Shown here: in pieces, positions 46,340-57,190 of the stretch
Layout of the letters: the number at the start of each line of letters is the position of its first letter
Numbering within the stretch: the first letter of the stretch is position 1
Source of the DNA: Pipra filicauda
Lineage: Eukaryota > Chordata > Aves > Passeriformes > Pipridae
Assembly: GCF_003945595.2 (NCBI RefSeq)
Contig: NW_024104107.1
Span: 1,426,001-1,490,000, forward strand
Reading direction: 5' to 3'
DNA length: 64,000 nucleotides
Position numbers and translations under genes: made by a program
Notes under the pieces: generated by a model
Seen by the model: only the letters and a program-made list of their open reading frames with translations
What the model was told of the DNA's origin: nothing
Databases searched by the model: none

Positions 46340-46651
46340 TGTTGATTTCCAACTTTTAGCAGAATGAGCCCATATATTCCACATATTCCATATAGAGAAA
46401 TGACCATGACAGTTTGGGCCTGGAAGCTTTAATGCTCACAAGAAAAGGCCTGATAAGAGTTTTTGGAGTCAATGGAAAATACTGTATTTTGAGTATCAAC
46501 AGGGAGGATTTGTTTCCATTGGGGTCTGTGCTGAAGGAATTCTGCTCTTCCGAGGACCACTCTTAGGGCAAGTACAATGTGTTCTGAGGAGAACAAGTCG
46601 AGGAAACCTCTGTAAGGAATTTTTGGGTGAAGATCTAAGGTTAACAGACAC
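46340..46651. other. Unique sequence, nothing recognised
   Basis: About 310 bp between the first duplication copy and a CR1 tail. No feature identified. Confidence 0.5.
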
Positions 46652-46755
46652 TAAATCATAGAACCATGGAATGGCTTGGGTTGGAAAGGACCTTAGAGTT
46701 CATCTAGTTCCACAATGGGCAGGGTTGTCACCCACCATCCAAGGCTACTCAGGGA
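46652..46755 (-). mobile_element. CR1 LINE 3' tail fragment
   Basis: Tail unit AATCATAGAACCATGGAATG, TTGGGTTGGAAAGGACCTTA, GAGTTCATCTAGTTCCACAA and TGGGCAGGGTTGTCACCCAC are a decayed reverse-complement CR1 terminus. The element becomes unrecognisable after about 100 bp. Confidence 0.87.
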
Positions 46756-47419
46756 GTCTGTGTGTATTACATGTACTTCTCCAGTGCTCCAGAGTAGTGT
46801 TCTAACCCCAAATTATTTCCCCCATCATTAAAAACCCTCATGGGTTTTGATTTAGAAGGAGCAGGGATGTTTATATGTCCATCCCTTATCTCCATGGGTA
46901 CAGCAGTGCTGTAAAGTGTTTAGTCCTGGCCTAAAACATTGGCATTAGTTCAGCTGTGAGGAACCAACAAGTCTCACCCCAGAATCAACTGCAATTTCCT
47001 AGTCAGTGCTAAATCCACTTAAATCCCACACTTCCTCTAGAAAGGTGTTGACATTTACTCAGCTGCTTGTCAAATGTCTGGAGATGTTAACATCTCAAAC
47101 AAGAGCTGTTGTCACTGAAGGAACACAGGCTCTTGCAAAGACAGGTATTTAGCAGGATTTTGGGAGAGGTGTCTGATGACAGGCTGTTTCATGTGCCTGC
47201 ATTTCCCTCCAGCTCCTGAGGAAACAGTTGGTGCCAGGGGAGCACATCACACATCAGATGGTAGAGGAGTTTTGTGGGATAAGCAGGGAACATTCAGATG
47301 GGGAAGACCAGCAGAGATGTGGAAAATTCCTTGTCCCTGTCATTCAAGAGACGTGTTTCTTTTATGAGAGAAGCATTTGGCAGGAGGTTGTAGACAGGTG
47401 GGATCAGTCTCTTCTCCCA
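46756..47419. other. Unique sequence, nothing recognised
   Basis: No repeat or exon identified in this 660-bp stretch. Confidence 0.5.
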
Positions 47420-47692
47420 GGTAACAAGTGATAGGATGAGAGGAAACGGCCTCAAGTTGCACCAGAGGAGGTTGAGATTGGATATTAGGGAAGATTTCTT
47501 CACTGAAAGGGTGGTTGGGCATTGGAACAAGCTGCCTAGGGAAGTGGTGTAATCACCATCCTTGGAAGTGTTCAAAAAAATGTAGATGTGGCCCTTGGGA
47601 CGTGGTTTATTGTTGGATTTTGTTGGGTTAATGGTTGGACTCGATGGTCTTAGATGGCTCTTCCAACCTCAATGATTTTGTGATCCTCTGGA
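47420..47692 (+). mobile_element. CR1 LINE 3' end ('tgtagatgtggc' subtype)
   Basis: Blocks GGTAACAAGTGATAGGATGA, GAGGAAACGGCCTCAAGTTG, ATTGGATATTAGGGAAGATT, GGGCATTGGAACAAGCTGCC, AAATGTAGATGTGGCCCTTG, TGGTTGGACTCGATGGTCTT and CTTCCAACCTCAATGATTTT mark the same subtype as the copy at 8500. It is better preserved here, about 270 bp. Confidence 0.95.
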
Positions 47693-47754
47693 GCATCAGC
47701 GACACTCAGGTTTGGCTCACCTGGTCAGCACTCAGGTGCCTAATCAGAGTTCCC

Positions 47755-47952
47755 AAAATGGCAGAGAAACACAGGGAACGGGCTCCCCAGGGCAGTGCTC
47801 ACAGCACCAAACCTGTCTGACCTCAAGAAGTGTTTGGACAATGCTCTCAGGCATGTGGTGTGATTTTGGGGTGTCCTGTGCAGGGCCAGGTGTTGGACTC
47901 AATGATCCTGATGGGTCCCTTCCTGCTCAGCAGATTCCATGATTCTGTGTTT
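47755..47952 (+). mobile_element. CR1 LINE 3' end (third subtype)
   Basis: GAACGGGCTCCCCAGGGCAG, CACAGCACCAAACCTGTCTG, AAGAAGTGTTTGGACAATGC, TCTCAGGCATGTGGTGTGAT, TGTCCTGTGCAGGGCCAGGT, GGACTCAATGATCCTGATGG and GATTCCATGATTCTGTG mark the CR1 subtype with a 'ggtgtcctgtgcagggccag' block. It lies about 60 bp after a CR1 of another subtype in the same orientation, so they are separate insertions. Confidence 0.93.
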
Positions 47953-48894
47953 CCAGGAACCAAGAACATCCGCTATTTCAGGAGGAGCTGAGTTGTCTCC
48001 TCATGGTACAACCCTTAGGAGCCAATTAGTCTTTATGCCCTTCAGTTCCCATCGTGAGAACACCGTTACTGGGATTTCTTTATGGAGCCTGGGCATGGGC
48101 TGGTTTTTATCACCCGTGAACATCTCCAGCTGAGAGAGCTCTTGACACCATCCTTCACCAACTGCCTGGATATAAATCATATCCCTGCCCCTAGAAATTC
48201 CAACCCTTAACCCTGACCCTTCAAGCCCCACAGCAGCCTCAGGGAAGTGGATCAGCATCTGGGGGAGCTTCAGAGACCCTGGAAGTGACCCCATTGCAGA
48301 GGGTTTGTCACCCACCAAACCAGATGCTGTGAGTACAGCCTCATCTCCACGCCTGTGGCATCACTGTGGAGGTTCACACAGTGCTCTGTGCTTGGGCTGG
48401 AGCTTCAGAGCCTTGTGATTTTAAATCCCCTACGTCTCATTTTCCAAGACCCAGCCTCTAACAGGGGGGCTCTTTCCCTGCAGGCTGAGGTTAATTGGCT
48501 TGTGCTTTTAAAAGGATAAAGCTGTGGAGACCCCGAGTCAGGGCTGTTCTCCAGATTTCCATTATAATCTACATTGCAGGAAAATAGCTTTTCCTGATCA
48601 AATCATCTGTCCTCTGGTACAGAGGATAAAGAGCTGGGGATGTGGGAAATCTGCAGAGTGGGAAATCTGCAGTGTCTCTGCATGACCTTGCTGGACAGAG
48701 GAGAGAGAAGAGGCGAAGACTTTTCTCTGCTTCAAGGAAATGTGAGTGAGGGGGACAAAGACACCCTGTCCTTGTCCAGTGTCCTGGGAGGGAAGGGAGG
48801 ACACACTTGGAGCGCTGCAAACAGTATCAGGGCCATTTCTGAGGCTGGTGATGTGCACCTCTTGAAAAACAAATGGGGCAATAAGATGGTGCCT
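47953..48894. other. Unique sequence with a short tandem duplication
   Basis: No gene recognised. GTGGGAAATCTGCAG occurs twice in tandem (16-bp period) at 48642-48672. Confidence 0.5.
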
Positions 48895-49307
48895 GAGACT
48901 GAGAATTCACCGGGAAATGCTGTGAGTCCTGGGACCAAGCCCTAAACATGAGTTGTACTCCTTAACCTGGAAAACTGGCTGGATCTTCTCCAAGTTTCAA
49001 ACAGCTATGGGAAGGAGGGAGGGAACGAGGGAAGAGGGGCTCCAGCACGCAAGAGGTGGTGATGGCACCTCCTCAGAGCCAGAATTGCTTTCTCAAGCTT
49101 GTAGCTCTTTGTCCAGAGAGCCTGGAGTGTCACCATTGCTTTTGGGACTGATGGCTGTTTCCCAAAAGCAGCTGCAACCTGAAGGAAAAGAAACCAAGAG
49201 TGAGGACAGGGACTGGGAAGTCTTTCATCCCTTCATTCTCCACCTGTGAAAAGGGATTTACTTCCCAGATTTGTCCATTTTAAACTCTTTATTTTGCTCC
49301 TGCTCAG
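48895..49307 (+). repeat. Direct duplication, copy 2
   Basis: Second copy of the segment at 45909-46339, displaced by about 2.99 kb. It begins GAGACTGAGAATTCACCGGG and ends TTTTGCTCCTGCTCAG. It lacks about ten bases after the TTCTCCAAGT block and has a shorter A run (AAGGAAAAGAAACC), and it lacks the AACAGTGGG stretch present near 46280 in copy 1. The indels shift the reading frame between copies, so there is no sign of coding constraint. Confidence 0.93.
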
Positions 49308-49977
49308 CACCTGGTTCCCTAGGAAGCCTTCATCCCAGCAGAAACTGCAAGGGAAGATTTTTCCCCAGTCACACCCAACACTCCTGGTCTTTTCAGCTCC
49401 CATTTCTAGAAATTCTCACTAGTGCACTTGGCCTTGCACACTTGGCACCTGAACATCCATGTGGACTCCCATCCCAGATCACAAGTATTTAGCTGCTCAG
49501 CTCTTCCTTCTGTACAACAAGCCCTTATGGCACAGGAAGAAAGTTCACTCAAATAAATTCCCCTCATCATTTTAGCTCTCCTAAAAATTCCTTTTTCCAA
49601 AGTCCTAAAAATCAGGTAAAGAAAATTTCTTTAAAAACAGATAGGACTGAAACACCCTTAAAGTCTGTGGTGAAGTTGTTCAATTGATTGCATTTTTCCA
49701 AGTCCAGTTGTGAAACAGGCTGGCACAGGAAAAAAATATGAGTGGCTGGCAATCTTTAAGCCCCTGACAAGAAAACTGCATGATTCCATCCCCTGTGTTG
49801 AGATGGCCTCAGAAAACAGGAGGACTCCTTGCTTTCCCTGTGCTGAGGGCAGGAGTAGGGAGGAGCTGCCTGTCAGCTGCAAAGCTGAGAGTCAAATTTG
49901 CCTGGAGCATCTTCCCTTGAAGTTTCTTTTCTGGGGCCACTCGTTCAGACTCACTAAAAAAGTGACTCTGTTAAATG
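49308..49977. other. Unique sequence, nothing recognised
   Basis: Unremarkable DNA between the second duplication copy and a CR1 tail. Confidence 0.5.
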
Positions 49978-50106
49978 CTAAGTGTCCAAGGCCAGGTTGG
50001 ATGAGGCTCTGAGCAACCTGGGATAGTGCAAAGTGTCCAGGGTTGGAATGAGATGATTTTTGAGGTCCCTCCCAACCCCAAACCTTCCATGGTTCTATTC
50101 CATGAA
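49978..50106 (+). mobile_element. CR1 LINE 3' tail, internally deleted
   Basis: AAGTGTCCAAGGCCAGGTTG, GATGAGGCTCTGAGCAACCT, GGGATAGTGCAAAGTGTCC then directly GGTTGGAATGAGATGATTTT, GAGGTCCCTCCCAACCCCAA and TTCCATGGTTCTATTCCATG. The 'ctgcccatggcag' block is missing, so about 20 bp were deleted. Confidence 0.92.
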
Positions 50107-51341
50107 GAAAGACTCAGTTTTCCTTTCTCCTCCAGCACATTCCAATCATCCGTGTAAATCAGCACCAAGGCTGGCACAGCCTGTGCCAGGTACTACAGGT
50201 ACAAAAGCACAGAAGAGCCTCCTCTCCTGAGCATCCCACTGTCACCTGCTGACCCTCAGGACAGCCACTGCTCCCAGCTCTGCAGCCCAGCACTTCAGGG
50301 AACTGAAATCCAAGCCCAGCTCCGCCCTCCTCCCCATCCATCCTGCAAACAGCGCTTAGGACTGGGAGAGAAAACAAACCTTCTCCCTCTCACACAGCCA
50401 TATATTCTCACTGCTGGGCTTCCACCCATAAAGATTACAAGGTGTGTGTCACAGGGGTGATTTGTGAGAGGAGAGAGGGTGTTTACCTGCAGTAAATTAG
50501 AGGCTGCCTCTTTGTGTTCCCCTGAAATTTCAATTACTGAAACTATTCTTTTATTTCTCGCTTTCCTGTATGTTTTTCTCATTTAGACAATGAGTGCCAC
50601 AGCTCAAGTTTGTTCCTGTGTGTCTCAGGGTTTTATATTCCCCTCATTTTGTCTGGGTGCTTTATGCTCCACCTGAGTGTGTTTCTCTCTCTGGATTCTC
50701 ATTTTCTGCTTTAAGCTATTAAAGCACCTTGCTCCTGATGAAGTTGCTGCTGCAGTGACAGGGTGGATTGTTTGGGTCCAGGAACAGGACCCTGAGCTTT
50801 AGGAAAGGTTGCAGCTCTTCCCCTCCATGATGCATCACTTTGTGACCTGAAGTGCCAGCACCCTCTCTGGGAAAAGTGGTGAGTGGCTGAAAAAGAGGAT
50901 TTTAAAGGGAAACTTTGACATGTGAATTTAAGGCTGGTGTGTATTGCACAGGGAAGGAGGAATGGTGTGGAAATCTTTGTTATACTGTGGAGACTTGGCT
51001 GCAGAGACTGACAGAGCAAAGGACTGAGGCAGACCCAAATCCCAAGAGGGAAAATCCTTTGCCTATTCACTGGGACTGATGCAGAATCTATTCTGCAAAC
51101 AGAGTAGTCCTTTTATCAGTTTCCCAACCTGTAACACTGCCTCTTTCTCCTGGCTGAGCAAGCTTAATAACTATCTCTGGACCTTGGGTCAACAATAAAA
51201 TCAAGAGTCCAATGTGCTTGGCATGTCCAAGCCTAGCCTGGTTGGTATCTAAGTGCTAATTTCTCTTCCTTACTCCTTTTAGCTTTTCACAAAGGGCTAT
51301 TTCATCATACCCAGCTTTGCATGTTTTCCATGCAGATTTTG
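50107..51341. other. Unique sequence, nothing recognised
   Basis: No repeat or exon identified. A-rich sequence starts abruptly at its end. Confidence 0.5.
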
Positions 51342-51517
51342 AAAAAAAACCAAAAACACAAAAAAACCAAACCAAACCAAACAAAAAAAAAACCAACAAA
51401 AAAACCAACAAAAAAACCCAAAAACAAACAAAAAACAAAAACAACAACAAAAAAAACAAAAACAAAAACAAAACAAAACACAACAACAACAAAAAAACAA
51501 ACCAAAAAAACAAACCA
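51342..51517. repeat. 176-nt tract of only A and C
   Basis: Not one G or T occurs for 176 nt on the plus strand. It is built from irregular AAAAACC, CCAAA, CAACAA and ACAAA units. Frames that cross it (Lys/Asn/Thr/Gln-rich or, on the other strand, Phe/Cys/Val-rich) are artefacts. It could be a degenerate expanded A-rich tail, but no retrotransposed body is recognisable on either side. Confidence 0.96.
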
Positions 51518-52149
51518 TCATAATTTTGGCCAAAAAATCAATTTGTTCTGATTATTGTGGTGTTTAACAACCTCCACTCTGCCTGTTTTGGAGCATAACT
51601 CTGACCACAGCACATTTTGGCCCCTTGCCTGGAGTTATTGTTGTTTGAGATAATGTTTATGATTGAGTTCAGCGAGTTGTGCATTTCCTTATCTCTCCAC
51701 ATGTCTGTGAATGCCAGTGTTTGGAGTCAATCCAGCAGAATCCCAGGATGATTTGACAGAGACAGGCCAACAAGAGAATGTGAAAAGGGAAAATGGGATG
51801 GCAATGGCAAGAGTATGAAATTTCTTCTACAGATGCACCATTTTTGATAATTTCCAGGCACTGCAAGCTCTGAACTGTGGAGTCCGGAGAGGAACTAAAC
51901 AGGTGACACAAAAATATGACCTGAGTACACTGGGACATAGTGGGAAACCTGTGTGTTTAAAATCTGTTGCTGTGTCCTCTTCACAGGACCTGTAGGAGCA
52001 CAAAATACCAGAAACAAGCCCAGTAAAAGAAAATATTAATGGAACAAATTCTTCTAATGCGGTTGGATTTCTCATTGGTGTCGATTTTTGGAGTTGTTTT
52101 GGAGGCAGGAACACACAGTGATTGTGCAAACTTCAGGATACCCATAAAT

Positions 52150-52265
52150 GATGTCCCCTGTTTCATCAGCAAAGTGGGAATGGCAGCACAGCCTGAGCAG
52201 AAATATTTGCTCTCACCACGTGCAAAGTGCTTTGAGATCCTGGTGTGAAAGGAATGGAAGATGAG
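52150..52265 (+). mobile_element. Ancient MIR/L2-type SINE tail
   Basis: CCCTGTTTCATCAGCAAAGT and GGGAATGGCAGCACAGCCTG are followed by GCAAAGTGCTTTGAGATCCT and GGTGTGAAAGG. They line up with the core-to-tail part of ancient amniote SINEs ('…cagtttccccatctgtaaaatggggat…aaagcgctttgagatcctcggatgaaagg…'). Confidence 0.55.
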
Positions 52266-54029
52266 CAAAGCATCCCCCTCACTAAACTCCTTAGCCATGG
52301 TAATTCTACACGGTCATCATTCACAGGAAGAATGTTTTATTTGGGAAGGAATAATCACATCTTGCTGCCAAAACATGAAATCCAATTATGCTGTGAACTA
52401 AAGGCTGTTTTAAAGGGTTTATAATTTCTCAGCTTTATCCTCATCAGCTGCAAAAGTGGGTTTTCTTCCCTTCTTTCCTTCACTTTTGAAAGGGTTTAGC
52501 CTCTTCTTTTCCCATTTCCATCTTCCCTGAGTGCCAAATTTCCCTTCTCTATGACAGTTAACAGACTTTGCTGGGATTTTGCCTCACACCTTCAATATTT
52601 GCCCCCCAAAATGAAAGCAACCATAATGCTGCTGTGGTTTTCTTGTTTTCCATTGACTATGAAATGCAAAACCGTGGGAGTGCTGAAATTGGGGTTTTCT
52701 GCCTGTTTCCTCCTCTTGAACAGAGTTTGTGGGTAGACTTTGGGTCTAGTCCCTGTAAAATATCCATCCATGGGGAAATACTTTTTTGAAGCAGCCATTT
52801 AAAGATGCTTCATTTTCTCTCTCTTACTTTCTTCCTCCATTCCCTTCCCCTTTTCTTTTTCCCTCTCTCTTGAACAATAAATAACTGTAGGTGCAGAAGT
52901 ATGGAAAGAGAAAGTGTGTTTATGGTGTCTCAAGCTCCTTTTTTCATGGTATTTAAGCACAAGGACAAAACTAAAGGCTCAGCAAGACTGAGAACTTAAA
53001 GGCAGAAGAATTTGGTGTCTTCTTGTTGCTTCCAAAACTTTTTAATAAAACAGAGGTTTGGGAAACATGTTGTTGAGGAGAGGTGCTCCTAAAAATGAGA
53101 TAAGAAGGGAGATGGGGTGAGGGTGGGATTTGGTAAAAGTCTGCTCTAGAGAAGGATATTTCATATTAGAAGGGAAAAAAAAAATATCTCTTCCATGTCA
53201 TCAGTGGATAAGGCAAGAAACAGTTGTTTTAAAGAACAACAAAGATGGTTCAGAATAAGAAGCTGTCTCCTGGGGCATTGGTGTGTTTAGGGAGATTGGC
53301 CAGGAGGTGATGGCAGTGGGGAGAGCTGCCATCCCTGAAAGACTGAAGACATGCATTTGTCAGGAACTAATTAGGTGGAAACGACCCTGCCTTATTATCT
53401 TTCAACCTCTTTACAGCCCTAATTTCCAGTGACTGAGGAAGTCTCTGGCTGGGTTAAGTCTGTCTGTGTTAAACCTGGCCTATGTAGGTTGTAAATCCTC
53501 CTGTGCAAGTCCTACCCACCCTCCCCTCGCACAAAACCTCTGTCCTGGAATTGTAGGGGCTTTTTTTACTGGTTTTTTTTTTTTTTACAGTCGGGTCTGT
53601 GTTGAATCAGTGCTTTCTCTTTCTCTTCATGACTTTGTCAACAGTGATGCTCCCACCAAGGCTGAGACTCAGGGCAGGATTGCAGAATGGCATCCAGTGA
53701 GAGTCACAGGCAGAGGCAGCAGCAGGTGACCCTGAGAAACAGCCCTCTCATATGGACAGACGTGCACTGGGCTGGACATTTGAGAGCTTTCACATCAAAG
53801 CCTTGTGGACTCCACCTTTCTCTTCCTGTGGAATAAAATGGAGAGCTCCTGGAACCCAGACTGGACTCAGAACCCTCTGTTCAAAGACCCCAGGACTACT
53901 GAAGACTCTCCTCTGCCTTCAGCTATAAAAACTCCCTGGCTTCTCCTGCTCCTGTAGTTGCAGTAGCCCAGTCTGAATCCCATGACAGCTGGAAAGCTCA
54001 AGATGGATGAGCTACATGCCTTTCCTCCC

Positions 54030-54108
54030 TGAATCCTTGATTCATTAGTTAATGTCTGAAAAGCACTTTGGAGCTCAAGAGTATTAAGTGCTATTATTAT
54101 TAGAGACC
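54030..54108 (+). mobile_element. Ancient MIR/L2-type SINE tail
   Basis: TTGATTCATTAGTTAATGTC, TGAAAAGCACTTTGGAGCTC, AAGAGTATTAAGTGCTATTA then TTATTAG. The order (att-a-ttaatg, aaagcactttg, agtgctat, attatta) is the typical 3' end of the same ancient SINE class as the copy at 52150. Confidence 0.6.
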
Positions 54109-55204
54109 TTTCATATGAATGTTGATTGAAAAAGATAATTGTTACCTTTCTACCTTTCATTCTTTTTTTTTCCCCTCTTTTATTAAAGAGAAAGGCAATT
54201 GGCTTTCCCAAGAAGCAGAAAGGAAGAGCTGGATGTGCTGCTGACACAGGAGATGTTGTTGTAGTCCTGATGGATAACTCCAAGAATGGAAAGAAATGGA
54301 AAAACAGGATGGGGGCTCCCACCTGCCCGTGTTCCAAGGATGGGATTTATGGAGCATTGTTTCTCCTGTATGTGTGTTTCTCCAGGCCATTTCAGTTCAT
54401 CTTATATAAAAGAGAAAGAATTCTTTGGCCATATTTTGGTTCAGCTGCCCTCTTGCAGGAATTGTGTCCCAGAGTCACTGGGTTATCCTCTCTGGCACAC
54501 AGAAGGGCATGGATGTCTTGAATGTCTTGTTCCCTCCCAGCCAGCCCTGCATGGATGTCTCTCATGCCCTGGGTCACCTCACATGGCACTGGGTACCCTT
54601 GTGCAGGCACCTCCATCAATCCCAGGACACTTCCACAGCTTGGATGGGATTCAACTGGGTTGATGCAGATTTTAGATATGAGGCATATCCCACTTGGTAT
54701 CCAGTTGCAATTGCAGATGGATAAGGACCTTAAAGTCCTGCTGCAGATCTGCCAGCTCCTTCTGGTGTGCTGGACACCTTTGGGCACAAAAAACCAGGCA
54801 GAGGAATCGAGGAATTACTCACCTTACCCTGCAGTAGGTGCCTGTTTTGGTCAGTGAAACTGCAATGACTGTGTTGGCTAAACCTCCACTGGCTCTGAGG
54901 AGAGCTCAGACACTCGGCTCACATGGGGACACCTGAACTGTGGGCATACTTGGCACCTGAATCTGAACTGAAGCTCAGCTCCATAAAACAAGACATCTCT
55001 GCCTGTATCAAATCAACTCACCAAAGGCTGATGTTGCAACTACTTCAAAGACAAACTCAGAATCAAACACAATTCCTTTGGTCTTCAGGGGGACATCTGA
55101 AAATCAGGGCAGGCACCCAAGAGCTCTGCAGGCTCTACATCCACAGATGTGTTCTGAACTTGGCTGGGTGAGACCTTAGGGAACCAAATCTGATTGGCAC
55201 TGGA

Positions 55205-55276
55205 TTCAGGTGGGTGAACAGTAGTGAACTACACACCTCTTAAGGTGTTTTACATCCTTAATTATTCTGTGATTCT
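55205..55276 (+). mobile_element. CR1 LINE 3' tail fragment (old)
   Basis: GTGAACTACACACCTCTTAA, GGTGTTTTACATCCTTAATT and ATTCTGTGATTCTTA correspond to the CR1 terminus 'gaactagatgacctcttaaggtcccttccaaccctaattattctatgattct' with many substitutions. About 70 bp. Confidence 0.75.
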
Positions 55277-57054
55277 TAAACTGGGAAGAGAAATTGGACC
55301 TTTGGGTGTCCATCTGTTCCCATTGACTGTAAAAGGAGACAAGTGAAAGGATAATTCAAGCAGAGGGATCTACACCAGAGACATGTGAAGTTAAGTGGGT
55401 TCAATATCATGCAACCAGCTTGAAAGTCCTTTATAGTTGTAGATCAAGGCAGGTTTGTAACTGGGAGAGGGAAAAGCAGGGCTTACTACTCATGATGGAT
55501 GAATCACCCTGGGGAGGTCTTTCTTCATCAACATTAGGTAGAGTCTGGATAGCCAGAATAAACTCCTATTTTTACATGGAGAAAAGGAAGGAAAAGGTTC
55601 CACCCACCATCTTTTTGCCTCCAGGAAGTTTTGCCATGATGGATTTGAAGGATCTTCTGTGCTTGTGACAGCTGAGATATAAGTTAGAGCTTAAGGTAGA
55701 AAATCTTTGCTTGAATTATGTCCAGTGCTCCTGTGACCTTCCTGTAGGCACAAGTAGCTGAGCCACTTGGACACATGGAAAGGTGAACTCTAGGACTTGA
55801 AACACACTCAGGCATGGAAGAGAAGCAGACCCACTGGAGATCTGCAGCTGGAGGCTGCCAGCCCATAGGAAGTAAAGATGAAGGTTCCTGCATGATACCA
55901 CTCAATTCTCGTTTAGCACATTGGGGAACAAGTCTGACTGCTCGGGTTTGGTTGCATCCATGTCCTGTCTGACTCCATGTCATGGTCTTCTCCACCCTGC
56001 ACAGGATTGCCGTGGAAAGGATGCAAAAGAAAATGACCCAAACCAGAGCCATGATGCTCTTTGCACTGATTCTTATTCCACGTGGACCAAGACTCTCAAC
56101 AATCCAGTCTCCTGCAAGGTGCATGTAACCTGGTCTGGGACTGATGGTCCTAAGATACAGTGGACCAAACAACCAGGAAGAGTGCAAAATTTATGTTTCA
56201 ACACACAGGGAAGAGCAGAGCTCTTCTCACAAACCCCTGGAGTCACTTTTACCCTGTATCCCCAACAGCAACACTGCCCTCCCTATTTCCATCTTCATTT
56301 CCCCTCTGATGGTGTCACCAGGTTGGAACTTGTCTTTCAGTCCTCCACATGGAAGCAACAAACAAAGGAAAAAACCCTCTTTCATCTCCCACTGATCATC
56401 CCTGCCCAGTTCCTTCCTTTATAGGTTAATGGGACCCAGAGATACTCATTTTGCACAGCTGTCCTCTCAGAATGAATATCATTTACACACACCAAAGATA
56501 TTCCTCTCACAAAATAAATTTGCTAAACTGCTATTGCCCTCTTTCCCATTTTTATCGAGCTGGGGTTGCATTAACATTAATGACATGTTAAAGGAGAAGG
56601 AGAAAAAAAAGGAAAGAAGAAAGAATGAAAGTCTTTCTAAGCAAATAATAACTATTCAGTCACAATTCAGAGGGAAATTATGGCTCTTTTACACATTTGA
56701 AACTTTCCACTGTATTTCACTCTTGGTTTTGCTAAATTATGTGCAAATGATGGAAGTCCATACATATATATGAATGTGCATTGCAAAGTTGAAATGTTTT
56801 CTTTGCCTGAAAATTATTTCCCCTTTCAGTGAGTCTGTGTCTTGGTTCTTTCTCCTGTTCCCTTTCTGTCTGTGCAATGCCCCTGAGGGGAAATTCCTCC
56901 TTCTTCCAACAATCAGCCTTGGTTGCCTGGGAAAAAGGAGATATTTCATGACTCAGTGGACTCTCTGCAAGGACATCAACAGAGATTCTTGGTCTACAGA
57001 AGAATAACACAAAAAAATCCAGGTCTCACTGCACTGGCAGTTTTATGGAGATTG
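55277..57054. other. Unique sequence, no gene recognised
   Basis: Two overlapping opposing frames (55684-56187 minus and 55921-56424 plus, 167 codons each) have no recognisable domain. Poly-A/G-rich sequence lies near 56600. No repeat identified. Confidence 0.5.
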
Positions 57055-57190
57055 GAAAGGGGTAATACCAGCTGAGATCTACTTTAGATTTCAACTGGAT
57101 ATTGGGAAAAAATTCTTCATGGAAAAGGTTGTCAGGCACTGGAACAGGCTTCCATGAGCAGTGGTAGAGTCACCATCCCTGGAAGGATTT
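57055..57190 (+). mobile_element. CR1 LINE fragment lacking its 3' end
   Basis: TCAACTGGATATTGGGAAAA, AATTCTTCATGGAAAAGGTT, GTCAGGCACTGGAACAGGCT and GGTAGAGTCACCATCCCTGG match the mid 3' UTR of CR1. Unlike the other copies here it breaks off before the terminal block and octamer tail, which implies a later deletion. Confidence 0.82.

Larger units (their letters stand above)
51518..55204. other. Unique sequence with ancient SINE tails, no gene
   Basis: No exon recognised. Two MIR/L2-type tails (52150 and 54030) are listed separately. A poly-T run lies at about 53573-53587. An ACTATAAAAACTCC-like TATA string (AGCTATAAAAACTCCCTGG) near 53923 has no supported downstream gene. Confidence 0.5.

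Noticed and set aside
46104..49249. Matching frames in the two duplication copies as a duplicated small gene
   Set aside because: The shared peptide part is interrupted by different indels (the A run and others) that shift frame, and substitutions show no bias to third positions.
51256..51551. Phe/Cys/Val-rich frame that looks like a membrane protein
   Set aside because: It is the reverse translation of the A/C-only tract; the apparent hydrophobic helix is a composition artefact.
53910..53960. Promoter from TATA-like AGCTATAAAAACTCC
   Set aside because: No downstream exon, CpG island or initiator context; TATA-like strings are common by chance.
55684..56424. Opposing 167-codon frames as a retroviral or receptor fragment
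   Set aside because: No retroviral or membrane-protein motif beyond one short hydrophobic run; no repeat signature.
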